NCBI RefSeq assembly: GCF_006438825.1
Contig: NZ_RCZP01000003.1
Span: 317,682-381,681 of the forward strand
From: Muricoccus nepalensis
GTDB lineage: Bacteria > Pseudomonadota > Alphaproteobacteria > Acetobacterales > Acetobacteraceae
Reading direction: 5' to 3'
DNA length: 64,000 nt
The position numbers and the translations under genes are program-made. Under the pieces are notes generated by a model that was given only the letters and a program-made list of their open reading frames with translations, was not told the origin of the DNA and did not search any database. How positions within the stretch are numbered: position 1 is the first letter of the stretch; every line of letters starts with the position of its first letter. This document shows positions 1-8,728 of the stretch, piece after piece.

Positions 1-2
1 TC

Positions 3-227
3 GAGGTGTTGCTGGCGCAGGGCAAGACCGCTGCCAAGGCTGTGCGGGCAATGGGGGTGACCGAGCAGAGCTACTATCGCTGGCGGAGCGAGTACGGCGG
101 CCTGAAGCTGGACCAGGTGAAGCGCCTCAAGCTGCTGGAGCAGGAGAACGGCAGGCTCCGCAAGGCGGTGGCAGACCTGACGCTCGAGAAGCTGGTGCTG
201 AAGGAAGCCGCCTCGGGAAACCCGTGA
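3..227 (+). CDS. IS3-family transposase OrfA (helix-turn-helix), N-terminus cut by window edge
   Basis: OrfA supplies DNA binding to the end repeats of IS3-family elements. The visible part shows the helix-turn-helix core (TEQSYYRWRSEYGG) followed by a leucine-rich coiled coil (LKLLEQENGRLRKAVADLTL), the usual OrfA layout. The reading frame is open to the left edge, and family members begin about 20 to 25 residues earlier, so the start lies outside the window. The stop TGA overlaps the GTG start of orfB as GTGA, so the two are translationally coupled. No obvious slippery run for a programmed frameshift was seen. Confidence 0.85.
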   Translation, partial: EVLLAQGKTAAKAVRAMGVTEQSYYRWRSEYGGLKLDQVKRLKLLEQENGRLRKAVADLTLEKLVLKEAASGNP

Positions 228-781
228 GCGCCGCCCGTCGTCGGGCCTGCGTCGAGCACGTCACGAAGGAACTCGACGTCTCGGAGCGGTTTGCCTGCGC
301 GGTGCTCGGTCAGCACCGCTCGACGCAGCGGAAGGCGCCGAGGCAGGCGGACGACGAGGTGGCGCTGACGGCGAGCATCATCGGTTTGGCCAAACAGTAC
401 GGCCGGTATGGCTACCGCCGGATCACCGCGCTGCTGCGGGCCGAGGGCTGGCGGTGCAATCACAAGAGGGTGGAGCGCATCTGGCGGTGTGAGGGCCTGA
501 AGGTGCCCGCCCGGCAGCCCAAGCGCGGGCGGCTGTGGCTGGCTGACGGCTCCTGCGTGCGGCTGCGCCCCGAGCGGCCGAACCACGTGTGGGCGTATGA
601 CTTCGTGGAGGACCGCACCCAGGACGGGCGCAAGTTCCGGATGCTGAACGTGGTGGACGAGTTCACCCGCGAGTGCCTGGCGATCCGGGTGGGCCGCCAG
701 CTCAGGGCCGCCGACGTCATCGACGTGCTGTCCGACCTGTTCATCCGGCGCGGCGTGCCGGGCCATGTTCGTTCGGACAAC

Positions 782-1015
782 GTCCTAGATCGGGAAGGCG
801 CGGGACGCTCTCGTCAACAAGTCTCCATCGCCAGTTTGCACTGACGTCAGAATACGCAGCAACACAAAACCAGGTGGCCTCCACCGTGATGGGGGAGCTC
901 TCGACCATAGCAAACACAGGGTCCATGGGCGGTACCCGCGCGCTTGCTGGCGCCGCCGTGGCCCTCACCGTCCTCGAGACGAGATGCAGACCCAGATGGA
1001 AGACCCGAACATTAT
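782..1015 (-). other. Noncoding end of the IS1111-type element; possible guide-RNA region
   Basis: These 234 bases lie between the transposase tail stop and the element end and hold no credible coding sequence. In the IS1111 group the noncoding stretch downstream of the transposase encodes the RNA that guides target choice (bridge or seekRNA). Position and length fit that role. I could not fold the region or find a convincing match to the target by eye, so the RNA is inferred from family knowledge only. It looks slightly less GC-rich than the surrounding genes. Confidence 0.3.
789..798 (+). repeat. Subterminal inverted repeat of IS1111-type element, copy 1
   Basis: ATCGGGAAGG, exactly complementary to 1959-1968. 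It lies 7 bases inside the inferred element end, as in the IS1111 group. Confidence 0.7.
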
Positions 1016-1895
1016 CTACAGGGTCGCGGATGCGCCCTCACGGCTCCGATAGAGAGGGGTTCTTCCACCTGGCACCGGCCCCTCGACGAAGGGCCGGTAG
1101 TATGACGAGGCGGAACATGGTGATGGCAGGCGCCTCGGGTGGGATCGGCAGGGCGATGGAGCTCTGGGCGGTGTCGTAGATGTCGCCGAGCAGGCGTGCT
1201 TTGGCGACCTTGCGGCCGGCGAGGTCCCAGGCAGCCGCGACAAAGGCCTCCTTGCTGAAGGCGGTGATGCTGCTTGGCACGGGGAAGCGCTCGAGGAGGG
1301 CAAAGAACCAGTCGCTGCGCGTGTTGTTCCGGAAGCGGTCGATCTCGGGGAAGTACAAGGGCAGGTAGTGGGTCTGGATGCGGTGGAGCGCCTCGGTCTT
1401 GGCCTTGGACACCACCTCGTGGGTCATCGACAACTCCTGGATGTCGTTGATCCCGTGCTCCAGCGGGTCGTGGTAGGGCTTGGCCGCGCCGATCCGCAGC
1501 ATGTGCAGAATGACCTGGGCGTCCTTGGGATCGTTCTTGTCCCAGCCGTTGTGCAGCGCCTCCCTAGTCCGGGCCAGGGCGACCGAGGAGATCAGCCGCA
1601 CGTCGAAGCCTGCCTGCACCAGTCGCCAGGCGAGCGGGCGATGGTAGTGGCCGGTCGGCTCCAGGCCGACGGTCACCGGGCGCTCCAGGGCCTGAAGCTC
1701 GGCCACCAGCCGGTCGTGCTCGGCGCGGGTGTTGGTCACCGTCATCCTGCGCCGCCGTCGGGCGTCGGGCAGCTCGATCAGCACCTCGTTCCTGAGCTTG
1801 GCGATATCGATGGCGACAAGGACAGCAGTAGGAGGTGTAGGCTGGGACCTGGTCATGGCCGGTCGGCTCCTCTCCGTGTGGCTGGACACCATCAC
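1016..1895 (-). pseudogene. IS110-family transposase with internal deletion and frameshifted tail
   Basis: The N-terminal RuvC-like DEDD domain is intact: AIDIAK, GLEPTGHYHRPLA and the NDPKDA motif are visible over the first ~130 residues. The frame continues to TMFRLV near 1105 and then reads into unrelated residues, stopping at 1038. In another frame the same DNA (1016-1105) encodes YYRPFVEGPVPGGRTPLYRS, which matches the usual extreme C-terminus of this family. The whole central and C-terminal Transposase_20 domain, which carries the essential serine, is therefore missing, and the deletion also shifted the frame. Candidate starts are GTG at 1895, ATG at 1892 and ATG at 1856. Confidence 0.8.
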
Positions 1896-1929
1896 TGTGG
1901 AGGCTCGCTGGCCGGTCGTGGCCGCCTTT

Positions 1930-1956
1930 GAACCGGATCATACCCCGATCCGGTTC
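1930..1956. repeat. Perfect 10-bp hairpin upstream of the IS110 transposase
   Basis: GAACCGGATC (1930-1939) and GATCCGGTTC (1947-1956) are perfect complements around a 7-base loop. It lies between the transposase start and the subterminal repeat, so it may be part of the transposase leader or of the end structure. Confidence 0.6.
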
Positions 1957-1958
1957 AA

Positions 1959-1968
1959 CCTTCCCGAT
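1959..1968 (-). repeat. Subterminal inverted repeat of IS1111-type element, copy 2
   Basis: CCTTCCCGAT, the exact complement of 789-798, again 7 bases inside the inferred element end. Confidence 0.7.
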
Positions 1969-2405
1969 GCGCTATGGACCCCAGTTCGCTGCCACGGCCG
2001 GGAAGAGCTGGATCCGCGGCGTGGGCGCGAGAACGGCGTTCATCGAGCCGGGCAGCCCCTGGGAGAACGGCTACGTGGAGAGCTTCAACGGCAAGCTCCG
2101 CGACGAACTGCTCAACGCCGAGGTGTTCAACACGCTCGCCGAGGCCAAGGTGCTGATCGAACAATGGCGACGGCACTACAACACCGTCCGTCCTCACTCC
2201 TCGCTGCGCTACCGACCGTCCGCGCCAGAGGTGCTCCTGACATCACCTCTGCCGTCCTCCGTCGGCCAACCACCCACCAGCTCAGGACAGGCCGCGGCCA
2301 TGCTCCACTAAAAATCGGCCTGGGCCACCTCGTGGGGGCTGGTCAGGGGCAGGATGGGCGCTCATGAAAGCAACCCAACAAACTTAATACGGCACGCGAA
2401 GGTAA

Positions 2406-2498
2406 TGGCGGAGGGGATGGGATTCGAACCCACGATAGGACTTGACATCCTATAACGGTTTAGCAAACCGCCGCCTTCGGCCACTCGGCCACCCCTCC
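2406..2498 (-). tRNA. tRNA-Ser (GCT anticodon)
   Basis: Read on the minus strand, the acceptor stem GGAGGGG pairs with CCCCTCC, the anticodon stem-loop GGTTTGCTAAACC gives anticodon GCT, and a long variable arm (TAGGATGTCAAGTCCTA) is present as expected for serine tRNA. The T arm GTGGGTTCGAATCCCAT is canonical, the discriminator is G, and CCA is encoded (2406-2408). It should decode AGC and AGU. Its 3' end faces the insertion sequences to the left. Confidence 0.95.
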
Positions 2499-2533
2499 GC
2501 AGGAGTGGAAGTCACACGGCGTTGCAGGCCCCG

Positions 2534-2562
2534 CTTCTAGCCGCCCGCCATTCCCCCGTCAA
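2534..2562 (-). promoter_or_regulatory. Promoter of tRNA-Ser
   Basis: On the minus strand TTGACG (2557-2562), a 17-base spacer and TAGAAG (2534-2539) precede the tRNA by about 35 bases. This is a good sigma-70 type match. Confidence 0.6.
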
Positions 2563-2582
2563 ACGGTCCCCGCGCGCTTTCG

Positions 2583-3212
2583 TCAGGAAAGCGCCACCTC
2601 GAAGCCCCGCCGCACCCCCGGGCGGGCCATCATCCGCTCGTACCAGGCACCGACGTTCGGCAGGTCGTCGAAGGGAACCAGGTGCCGCTCGTGGCGCCAG
2701 GCCCAGCCGATGATGGCGAAGTCGGCGACGCTCGGCTCGTCCTCAGTCGCCACGTAGTCGCGGCCCGCCAGCCGCTTCTCCAGCACGCCGTAGAGCCGGC
2801 GCGTCTCCTTCCCGTAGCGGGCCAGCCCGTAGTCCCGGGCGGGTCCCTCCGGCTGCATGAGGAAGTGGTGCACCTGCCCCGGCATCGGCCCGAAGCCGCC
2901 CATCTGCCACATCAGCCACTCCAGCACGGGCACCCGCGCCCGGAGGTCCGCCGGCATGAAGCGCCCGGTCTTCTCCGCGAGGTAGAGCAGGATGGCCCCC
3001 GACTCGAAGACGCTGATCGGCTGCCCGCCCGGCCCCTCCTCGTCCACGATGGCGGGGATCCGGTTGTTGGGGCTGATGGCCAGGAACTCCGGCCGGAACT
3101 GCTCGTCCTGGCCGATGTTCACGGTCCGGACGGTGTAGGGCAGCCCCATCTCCTCCAGGGCCACGCTGATCTTGCGGCCGTTGGGCGTGTTCCAGGTGTG
3201 CAGCGTGATCAT
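2583..3212 (-). CDS. Glutathione S-transferase family protein (YfcG/YghU-like)
   Basis: This 209-residue cytosolic protein has an N-terminal thioredoxin fold (about residues 1-85) with TPNGRKISVALEEMGLPYTV, the active-site stretch seen in Nu-class transferases such as YfcG and YghU, which use two glutathiones as a disulfide reductase. The cis-proline region (NNRIPAI) and the glutathione-binding FESGAIL follow. The C-terminal helical domain contains SVADFAIIGW. The ATG at 3212 is preceded by a GGAGA ribosome site; the frame stays open far upstream but that extension is low-complexity and unlikely to be coding. It stands alone, and its physiological substrate cannot be read from the sequence. 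Confidence 0.88.
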   Translation of the reverse strand: MITLHTWNTPNGRKISVALEEMGLPYTVRTVNIGQDEQFRPEFLAISPNNRIPAIVDEEGPGGQPISVFESGAILLYLAEKTGRFMPADLRARVPVLEWLMWQMGGFGPMPGQVHHFLMQPEGPARDYGLARYGKETRRLYGVLEKRLAGRDYVATEDEPSVADFAIIGWAWRHERHLVPFDDLPNVGAWYERMMARPGVRRGFEVALS

Positions 3213-3419
3213 CGGCAATCTCCTCGGCGCGGAGCATCGCCGTCCCCCGCGCCCATGGGAAGGGCGGGGCCGGCGGGGCCTGGAACCGGGCCGCCAGCGG
3301 GGCGATCTCGAGGCGAAGATGCTTGACCGCCCCGCCGCGCCCCGGAAGGCCAGCCCCGTCGCCCCGGCCGCCCGCCCGCGGCATGCTGCCATGCCACCCT
3401 CCAGGATTCGCTCCGCCCC

Positions 3420-3809
3420 ATGCCCGTCCCGACCACCGGCCCCGACCCGTCCCGCCCCGGCACCTTCCAGACCGGCCCCTTCGATTCCAACTCCTTCAAC
3501 CCCGGCCGCCCGAACGACGCCGCCGCCCTCATGCAGTACGACGCGAACAAGCGCTCCGCCCTCGTCGCCTACCTCCTCTGGTTCTTCCTCGGCACCTTCG
3601 GCGCCCACCGCTTCTACGCGGGGCGCATCGCGAGCGGCGTGGTCCAGCTCCTCGTCACGCTCGTCTCGATGCTGCTCACCTTCGTCCTCATCGGCTACGC
3701 CGGGCTCTTCCTGGTCGGCCTCTGGGTGCTGGTGGACGCGCTGCTCATCCCCGGGATGATCAGGAGCTACAACAACCGCCTCATCGCCTCGCTCGGGCGC
3801 CAGCATTAG
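3420..3809 (+). CDS. TM2 domain-containing membrane protein
   Basis: The 129-residue protein has a polar proline-rich N-terminus (1-40). A hydrophobic segment at about 47-60 is followed by GAHRFYAG (61-68), the hallmark turn of TM2 domains, and then a long hydrophobic stretch (74-110) that could span the membrane once or twice. The DALLIPGMI motif near its end is also typical of TM2. The function of TM2 proteins in bacteria is not established. It is 207 bases from the divergent glutathione transferase gene and may be transcribed with the flavoprotein gene downstream. Confidence 0.85.
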   Translation: MPVPTTGPDPSRPGTFQTGPFDSNSFNPGRPNDAAALMQYDANKRSALVAYLLWFFLGTFGAHRFYAGRIASGVVQLLVTLVSMLLTFVLIGYAGLFLVGLWVLVDALLIPGMIRSYNNRLIASLGRQH

Positions 3810-3876
3810 TTCGGCCGGATGAAACATCGTGCGCCCTCGCGCGTCCTCCCTGGGCACGACGACGCGAGGGCGCCCC

Positions 3877-4836
3877 ATGGCCGATGACGGCATCCTTGAC
3901 TGCGTGATCGTCGGCGGCGGGCCTGCCGGGCTCACCGCCGCCCTCTACCTCGCCCGCTTCCAGCGCCGCATCGCCCTCGTCGACGCCGGCGCCAGCCGGG
4001 CCGCCTGGATTCCCGCCACCCACAACTTCCCCGTCTTCGCCGAGGGCATCGCCGGCCCCGCCATGCTCGACCGCCAGCGCGAGAACCTCGCGCAGTACGG
4101 CATCGCCCCCCTCCCCGCCCGCGTGGCCGCGATCGCGAAGGCCGACGGCCACTTCGTCCTGACGCTCGAGGAGGCAGACGAGCCGCTCCGCGCCCGCCGC
4201 GTGCTCCTCGCAACCGGCGCGGCCGACGTGGAGCCGGCGCTGCCCGACCACGCCGACGCCCTCGCCCGCGGCCTCCTCCGCTACTGCCCGATCTGCGACG
4301 GCTACGAGGCCCGCGGCCGGCGCGTCGCGGTTCTCGGCCACGGCGCCCGCGGCCTGGGGGAGGCCGTCTTCCTCGCCCGCAGCTACACCGAGGACGTCAC
4401 GCTCCTCACCCTCGGCCAGCCCCTTTCCACCGAGGAGGAGGCCCGCGCCCGCGAGCACGGCATTGCCGTCGTCACCGCGCCCATCGAAGCCCTGGCCATC
4501 GAGGGCGACCGCATCGCCGCGCTCCGCGCCGGCGGGCGGGAACACCGCTTCGAGACGCTCTACTCCGCCCTTGGCCTGAAGGTCCGCTCCGACCTCGCCC
4601 TCCCGCTCGGCGCCGGGCACGACGAGACCGGCGCCCTCATCGTGGACGAGCACAACCGCACCACCGTCCCCGGCCTCTACGCCGCCGGCGACGTGGTGCG
4701 CGGCCTCAACCAGATCGTCGTCGCCATGGGCCACGCGGCGGTCGCGGCCACCGACATCCACAACCGCTGCGAGCTGCCGACCGAGGACGAGCCGGGCGGG
4801 CCCGAGCGCCCCGTCAGGCGTCCAGCTTCGCCTTGA
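3877..4836 (+). CDS. Thioredoxin-reductase-like FAD/NAD(P)H oxidoreductase
   Basis: A 319-residue flavoprotein of the pyridine nucleotide-disulfide oxidoreductase class II type. It has the FAD-binding GGGPAG near residue 13, the redox pair CPIC (137-140) in the position of the thioredoxin reductase CxxC, and the C-terminal FAD motif GLYAAGDVV. The NAD(P)H site reads GHGARG instead of the usual GxGxxA, so cofactor preference is uncertain. The length fits thioredoxin reductases, but the sequence is not that of housekeeping TrxB; a dithiol oxidoreductase or ferredoxin reductase-like role is possible. The ATG at 3877 starts directly before the FAD fold. Its end overlaps the convergent gatB end by 23 bases. 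Confidence 0.82.
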   Translation: MADDGILDCVIVGGGPAGLTAALYLARFQRRIALVDAGASRAAWIPATHNFPVFAEGIAGPAMLDRQRENLAQYGIAPLPARVAAIAKADGHFVLTLEEADEPLRARRVLLATGAADVEPALPDHADALARGLLRYCPICDGYEARGRRVAVLGHGARGLGEAVFLARSYTEDVTLLTLGQPLSTEEEARAREHGIAVVTAPIEALAIEGDRIAALRAGGREHRFETLYSALGLKVRSDLALPLGAGHDETGALIVDEHNRTTVPGLYAAGDVVRGLNQIVVAMGHAAVAATDIHNRCELPTEDEPGGPERPVRRPASP

Positions 4837-6265
4837 GCACCTCGTTCACCAGGGCCGGGTTCCCCTGCCCCTTCATCGCCTTCATCACTTGGCCGACGAA
4901 CCAGCCGAACAGCGTCGGCTTCTCCCGGTACTGCGCGACCTTGTCCGGGTTCGCGGCCAGGATCGCGTCCACCGCGGCCTCGATGGCCCCCGTGTCCGTC
5001 ACCTGCCGCAGCCCGCGCTCCTCGACGATGGTGCCCGGCGGCTTGCCCGTCTCCCCCATCGCCTCCAGCACCTCCTTGGCCATCTTCCCCGACAGCGTCC
5101 GGTCGGCGATGAGGTCCAGCAGCGCGCCGAGGTGCCGCGCCGAGACGGGGCTATCCTCGATGCCCTTGCCCAGGCGGTTCAGCATGGCGAAGAAGTCGCC
5201 CATCACCCAGTTCGCGGCGACCTTGGGGTCGCGCCCGGCCGCCACCTCCTCGTAGAAGGCCGCCGTCTCCTTCTCCGCGACCAGCACCGAGGCGTCGTAG
5301 GCCGAGAGGCCGAACTCGTTGACGTAGCGCGCCCGCCGCGCGTCCGGCAGTTCCGGCAGGCCGGCCCGCAGCTCCTCGATCCAGGCGGGGTCGATGACGA
5401 GCGGGGGCAGGTCCGGGTCGGGGAAGTAGCGGTAGTCGTGCGCGTCCTCCTTGGACCGCATCGACCGGGTCTCGCCCCGCACCGTGTCGAAGAGCCGCGT
5501 CTCCTGCTCGACGGTGCCGCCCGACTCCCAGACCTCGATCTGCCGCCGCGCCTCCGCCTCCACCGCCTGCATGACGAAGCGGATGGAGTTCACGTTCTTC
5601 ACCTCGCAGCGCGTGCGGAACGCCTCGCCGCTCTTGCGGACGGAGACGTTCACGTCCGCGCGCAGCGAGCCCTCCTCCATGTTCCCGTCGCAGGTGCCGA
5701 GATAGCGCAGGATCTGCCGCAGCTTCGTCAGGTAGGCGCCCGCCTCCTCCGGCGAGCGCATGTCGGGCTCCGACACGATCTCCATCAGCGCGACGCCGGA
5801 GCGGTTGAGGTCGATGTAGGACTTCGTCGGGTGCTGGTCGTGGATCGACTTCCCCGCGTCCTGCTCGAGGTGCAGCCGCGTGATGCCGATCTCCTTCACG
5901 CTCCCGTCCGACAGCTCCACCGTCACCACGCCCGTGCCCACGATCGGGTGCGCGAACTGGCTGATCTGGTAGCCCTGCGGTAGATCCGCGTAGAAATAGT
6001 TCTTGCGGTCGAAGCGCGACCACGGGTTCACCTGGGCGTTCAGCCCGAGACCCGTCCTCACCGCCTGCGCCACGCATTCGCGGTTGATCACCGGCAGCAT
6101 CCCCGGGAAGCCCGCGTCCACGAAGCTCACCTGGGAGTTCGGCGCCGCGCCGAAGGCGGTCGCGGCCCCGCTGAACAGCTTCGCCTGGCTGGTCACCTGG
6201 GCGTGGACCTCAAGCCCGATCACCAGCTCCCAGGGGCCCGTCTGGCCCTCGATGGTGTAGCTCAT
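4814..6265 (-). CDS. gatB: Aspartyl/glutamyl-tRNA(Asn/Gln) amidotransferase subunit B
   Basis: The 483-residue GatB recognises misacylated Glu-tRNA(Gln) or Asp-tRNA(Asn) and activates the side chain with ATP for amidation. The N-terminal catalytic cradle starts at [13 protein letters not shown], contains [19 protein letters not shown], and is followed by [13 protein letters not shown]. The C-terminal YqeY-like tail carries [13 protein letters not shown], the tRNA-binding signature. Its ATG overlaps the gatA stop by four bases (ATGA), so the three gat genes form a coupled operon in the order gatC-gatA-gatB. Confidence 0.97.
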   Translation of the reverse strand: MSYTIEGQTGPWELVIGLEVHAQVTSQAKLFSGAATAFGAAPNSQVSFVDAGFPGMLPVINRECVAQAVRTGLGLNAQVNPWSRFDRKNYFYADLPQGYQISQFAHPIVGTGVVTVELSDGSVKEIGITRLHLEQDAGKSIHDQHPTKSYIDLNRSGVALMEIVSEPDMRSPEEAGAYLTKLRQILRYLGTCDGNMEEGSLRADVNVSVRKSGEAFRTRCEVKNVNSIRFVMQAVEAEARRQIEVWESGGTVEQETRLFDTVRGETRSMRSKEDAHDYRYFPDPDLPPLVIDPAWIEELRAGLPELPDARRARYVNEFGLSAYDASVLVAEKETAAFYEEVAAGRDPKVAANWVMGDFFAMLNRLGKGIEDSPVSARHLGALLDLIADRTLSGKMAKEVLEAMGETGKPPGTIVEERGLRQVTDTGAIEAAVDAILAANPDKVAQYREKPTLFGWFVGQVMKAMKGQGNPALVNEVLKAKLDA

Positions 6266-7743
6266 GCGAAAGCCCTCACCTGCGGCACCGCGGTCAGCTT
6301 CGCCGCGTGCTCGATCGCCGTTCCCACCGCGAAGACGGTCTCCTCGTCGAAGTCCCGCCCCAGCACCTGCAGACCGAGGGGAAGCCCCTGCCGGTCGAAG
6401 CCCGCCGGCACGGCCAGCCCCGGGATGCCCGCCAGGTTCGCGGTCACCGTAAAGACGTCGTTGAGGTACATCGCCACGGGGTCGTCCTGCTTCTCCCCGG
6501 CGGCGAAGGCGGCCGAGGGGGTGGCGGGCGTCACGATGGCGTCGACCGAGCGGAAGGCCTCGTCGAAGTCCCGCTTGATCAGCGCCCGCACCCGCTGCGC
6601 GCGCACGTAGTAGGCGTCGTAGTAGCCGGCGCTGAGCACATAGGTGCCGATCATGATGCGCCGCTTCACCTCGGCGCCGAAGCCGGCCGCCCGCGTGCGC
6701 TCGTAGAGGTCCTTCAGGTCCCCGCCCTCGACGCGCCGCCCGAAGCGCACGCCGTCGTAGCGCGCGAGGTTGGAGGAGGCCTCCGCGGGGGCCACGATGT
6801 AGTAGGTCGGCAGCGCGTACTTCGTGTGGGGCAGCGAGATGTCGACGATCTCCGCCCCCTCCGCCCGCAGCCAGGCGAGGCCCTGCTGCCACAGCGCCTC
6901 GATCTCGTCGGGCATCCCCTCCAGCCGGTACTCGCGCGGCACGCCGATGCGGAGCCCCCGCACCCCCCGCGCGCAGGCGGCCGCGAAGTCCGGCACGGGC
7001 CGGTCCGCGCTCGTCGCGTCGCGCGGGTCGTGCCCGGCCATGCTCCCGAGGAGGATCGCGCAGTCCTCCACCGTTCGCGCGACGGGCCCCGGCGTGTCGA
7101 GCGAGGAGGCGAAGGCGACCACCCCCCAGCGCGAGCAGCGCCCGTAGGTCGGCTTCATGCCGGCGATGCCGCAGAAGGCCGCGGGCTGGCGGATGGAGCC
7201 GCCCGTGTCCGTCGCCGTCGCCCCCATGGCCAGCCGCGCCGCCACTGCCGCCGCCGAGCCGCCGGAGGAGCCGCCGGGCACCAGGCGCGTGCCGTCGTCG
7301 TTGCCGCGCTTCCAGGGGTTCTCCACCTCGCCGAAGGCCGAAGTCGCGTTGGACGACCCCATGGCGAACTCGTCGAGGTTCGCCTTGCCGAGGAAGACTG
7401 CGCCGTCCCGCAGCAGGTTCGCCGTCACCGTGCTCTCGTAGGGCGGCACGAAGTCGCCGAGGATGCGGCTCGCGGCCGTGGTCCGCGTGCCCTCCGTGCA
7501 GAAGAGGTCCTTGATGGCGAGCGGCACGCCGTCCAGCGGCCGCGCCACCCCGTTCGCGCGCCGCCGGTCCGAGGCGCGGGCGGCCTCCATCGCGCGCTCA
7601 GCCGTGACGGTGACGAAGGCGTTCAGGCGAGGGTTCAGCGCCTCGATCGCTTCCAGGTGCGCAGCGGTCAGCGCCTCCGAGGTGACGATCCCCTCGCCCA
7701 GCGCCTCGAGCGCGCCGCGGATGGTGAAGTCGGTCGGATGCAT
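6262..7743 (-). CDS. gatA: Aspartyl/glutamyl-tRNA(Asn/Gln) amidotransferase subunit A
   Basis: The 493-residue GatA is the glutaminase that supplies ammonia to GatB. The amidase signature is complete: the catalytic lysine in PLAIKDLF, the glycine/serine-rich [15 protein letters not shown] with its cis-serine, and the nucleophile region [14 protein letters not shown]. The length is normal for the family. The start ATG at 7743 shares one base with the gatC stop (TGATG), and its end overlaps gatB, consistent with one mRNA and stoichiometric subunits. Confidence 0.97.
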   Translation of the reverse strand: MHPTDFTIRGALEALGEGIVTSEALTAAHLEAIEALNPRLNAFVTVTAERAMEAARASDRRRANGVARPLDGVPLAIKDLFCTEGTRTTAASRILGDFVPPYESTVTANLLRDGAVFLGKANLDEFAMGSSNATSAFGEVENPWKRGNDDGTRLVPGGSSGGSAAAVAARLAMGATATDTGGSIRQPAAFCGIAGMKPTYGRCSRWGVVAFASSLDTPGPVARTVEDCAILLGSMAGHDPRDATSADRPVPDFAAACARGVRGLRIGVPREYRLEGMPDEIEALWQQGLAWLRAEGAEIVDISLPHTKYALPTYYIVAPAEASSNLARYDGVRFGRRVEGGDLKDLYERTRAAGFGAEVKRRIMIGTYVLSAGYYDAYYVRAQRVRALIKRDFDEAFRSVDAIVTPATPSAAFAAGEKQDDPVAMYLNDVFTVTANLAGIPGLAVPAGFDRQGLPLGLQVLGRDFDEETVFAVGTAIEHAAKLTAVPQVRAFA

Positions 7744-8030
7744 CACTCGACAACCTTCGGAACGGAGAAGAACTCGCCCGCGCGGTCCGGCGCGTTCGCC
7801 AGCACGGCCTCGGCACGGCCGCCATCGGCCACCACGTCGTCGCGCATCGGCATGGCCGTGCCGCCCGCGCCCGCCAGCGGCTCGACGCCCGAGACGTCCA
7901 CCGCCTGCAGCTGCTCGATCCAGCCGAGGATGCCGTTCAGCTCCGCCTGCAGCCGCGCGTCCTCCCCCTCCTCCAGGTGCAGCCGGGCGAGGGAGGCCAC
8001 GCGCCTCACGGTCTTCAGGTCGAGCGACAT
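7743..8030 (-). CDS. gatC: Aspartyl/glutamyl-tRNA(Asn/Gln) amidotransferase subunit C
   Basis: GatC (95 residues) is the small stabilising subunit that wraps around the GatA/GatB interface. Family features are the N-terminal helix [16 protein letters not shown], the motif [22 protein letters not shown] and the C-terminal MRDDVV...FFSVPKVVE. It is the first gene of the gat operon. Its leader, toward the divergent ruvX, contains two strong inverted repeats described separately. Confidence 0.95.
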   Translation of the reverse strand: MSLDLKTVRRVASLARLHLEEGEDARLQAELNGILGWIEQLQAVDVSGVEPLAGAGGTAMPMRDDVVADGGRAEAVLANAPDRAGEFFSVPKVVE

Positions 8031-8073
8031 GGTCGGGAGTGTTCCCAGGGGTTGTCCGTTGGGGGGGCAGGAA

Positions 8074-8109
8074 GCCGCCGCGCCCCCGCAAGTCAAGGGG
8101 CGCGGCGGC
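8074..8109. repeat. Perfect 13-bp inverted repeat in the gatC/ruvX divergent region
   Basis: GCCGCCGCGCCCC (8074-8086) and GGGGCGCGGCGGC (8097-8109) are exact complements around a 10-base loop. It lies 44 bases upstream of the gatC start, between two divergent genes, so it is not an ordinary terminator. A leader stem-loop or operator is possible. Confidence 0.55.
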
Positions 8110-8162
8110 CCGCCCGCACGCCGCCGCGGGGCGAGGGTGCCGGAGGCCGCCGGCCCGGTCAC

Positions 8163-8190
8163 CTTTCCTAACCCGCCGGTTAGCGGAAAG
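8163..8190. repeat. Second stem-loop in the gatC/ruvX divergent region
   Basis: CTTTCCTAACC pairs with GGTTA and GGAAAG across a CGCC loop, with a 2-base bulge (GC). It lies about 50 bases before the ruvX start and is clearly less GC-rich than its surroundings. Confidence 0.5.
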
Positions 8191-8242
8191 GACCACGCCC
8201 CCCGCGCCCGGGCGCGCGTCCGGCGCTACACTCCCCCGGCCC

Positions 8243-8728
8243 ATGCCCATCACGCCCCTCCCCGCCCTCCGCGCCGCCCTGCCGCGCCACGCCCGCCTAA
8301 TCGGCCTCGACCCCGGGCGGGTGACGATCGGCCTCGCGCTCTCCGACGTCCTCCTCATGCTCGCCTCCCCCTACGCCGCCCTCGCCCGCGGCAAGCTGGC
8401 GCCGAACGCCGCCGAGATCCGGCGCATCGCGGAGAAGGAGGGGGCGGGCGGGCTCGTCTGCGGGCTGCCGCTGGGCATGGACGGCTCTTTCGGGCCCGCC
8501 GCCCAGGCCGCAAAGGACTGGGCCATGGCCGTCTCCGACGCCACCGGCCTGCCCGTCGCCCTCTGGGACGAGCGTCTCTCCTCCTCGGCGGTGAACCGGA
8601 TGATGATCGAGGCGGACCTCAGCCGGGCGAAGCGTGCCAGGGCCGTGGACGCGGCGGCGGCGGCCTACATGCTCCAGGCCGCCCTCGACGCGACCCGCCC
8701 CGCGCCGCCGGCCGCCGAGGGCGCCTAG
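8243..8728 (+). CDS. ruvX: Holliday junction resolvase-like protein, pre-16S rRNA nuclease
   Basis: The 161-residue RuvX/YqgF has an RNase H-like fold. Visible motifs are [17 protein letters not shown] at the N-terminus, [16 protein letters not shown] in the middle, and [14 protein letters not shown] plus [14 protein letters not shown] at the end, covering the acidic catalytic residues. The family matures the 5' end of 16S rRNA; a role in Holliday junction resolution has also been proposed. The start at 8243 leaves a short leader after a stem-loop. The last codons overlap the stop of the convergent acetyltransferase gene by four bases. Confidence 0.93.
   Translation: MPITPLPALRAALPRHARLIGLDPGRVTIGLALSDVLLMLASPYAALARGKLAPNAAEIRRIAEKEGAGGLVCGLPLGMDGSFGPAAQAAKDWAMAVSDATGLPVALWDERLSSSAVNRMMIEADLSRAKRARAVDAAAAAYMLQAALDATRPAPPAAEGA

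Larger units (their letters stand above)
782..1975 (-). mobile_element. IS110-family (IS1111-type) element, internally deleted, inserted in IS3 orfB
   Basis: About 1.19 kb separates the two halves of IS3 orfB. It contains an IS110-type transposase remnant on the minus strand and a 10-bp perfect inverted repeat (ATCGGGAAGG at 789-798, complement at 1959-1968) that sits about 7 bases inside each end. Subterminal repeats, no visible target duplication and a longer noncoding stretch downstream of the transposase (782-1015, against about 80 bases upstream) are hallmarks of the IS1111 group. The transposase has lost its C-terminal domain, so the copy could move only with help in trans. Confidence 0.75.
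224..2311 (+). pseudogene. IS3-family transposase OrfB (DDE integrase), split by an IS110-family insertion
   Basis: The DDE transposase of the IS3 element survives as two pieces, 224-781 and 1976-2311. The first carries the HTH_21 region, the first catalytic Asp (WAYDF, residue 126) and the second Asp (HVRSDN, residue 185). The second begins GPQFAATA and carries the catalytic Glu in ENGYVESFN plus the C-terminal [14 protein letters not shown]. Joined, they would give about 297 residues with the normal SDNGPQF motif restored, so the break lies exactly after the second aspartate-asparagine and no host codon seems lost. The start is a GTG overlapping the orfA stop. As it stands the gene is inactive. 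Confidence 0.88.
1..2364 (+). mobile_element. IS3-family insertion sequence, 5' end outside window, interrupted
   Basis: OrfA and OrfB of an IS3-family element (IS407-like arrangement, in which orfB begins inside the orfA stop codon) read rightward. The left terminal repeat lies outside the window. The right boundary near 2364 is a guess from the CA-ending end expected of this family (sequence ggcgctca); it could not be checked against the missing left repeat. The element is split at about 781/1976 by a second insertion sequence, so it cannot make an intact transposase. It ends about 40 bases before the CCA end of tRNA-Ser. Confidence 0.8.

Noticed and set aside
2583-3935. Glutathione transferase apparently fused to a 240-residue N-terminal extension
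   Set aside because: The extension is low-complexity and overlaps the TM2 gene on the other strand; a good ribosome site precedes the ATG at 3212.
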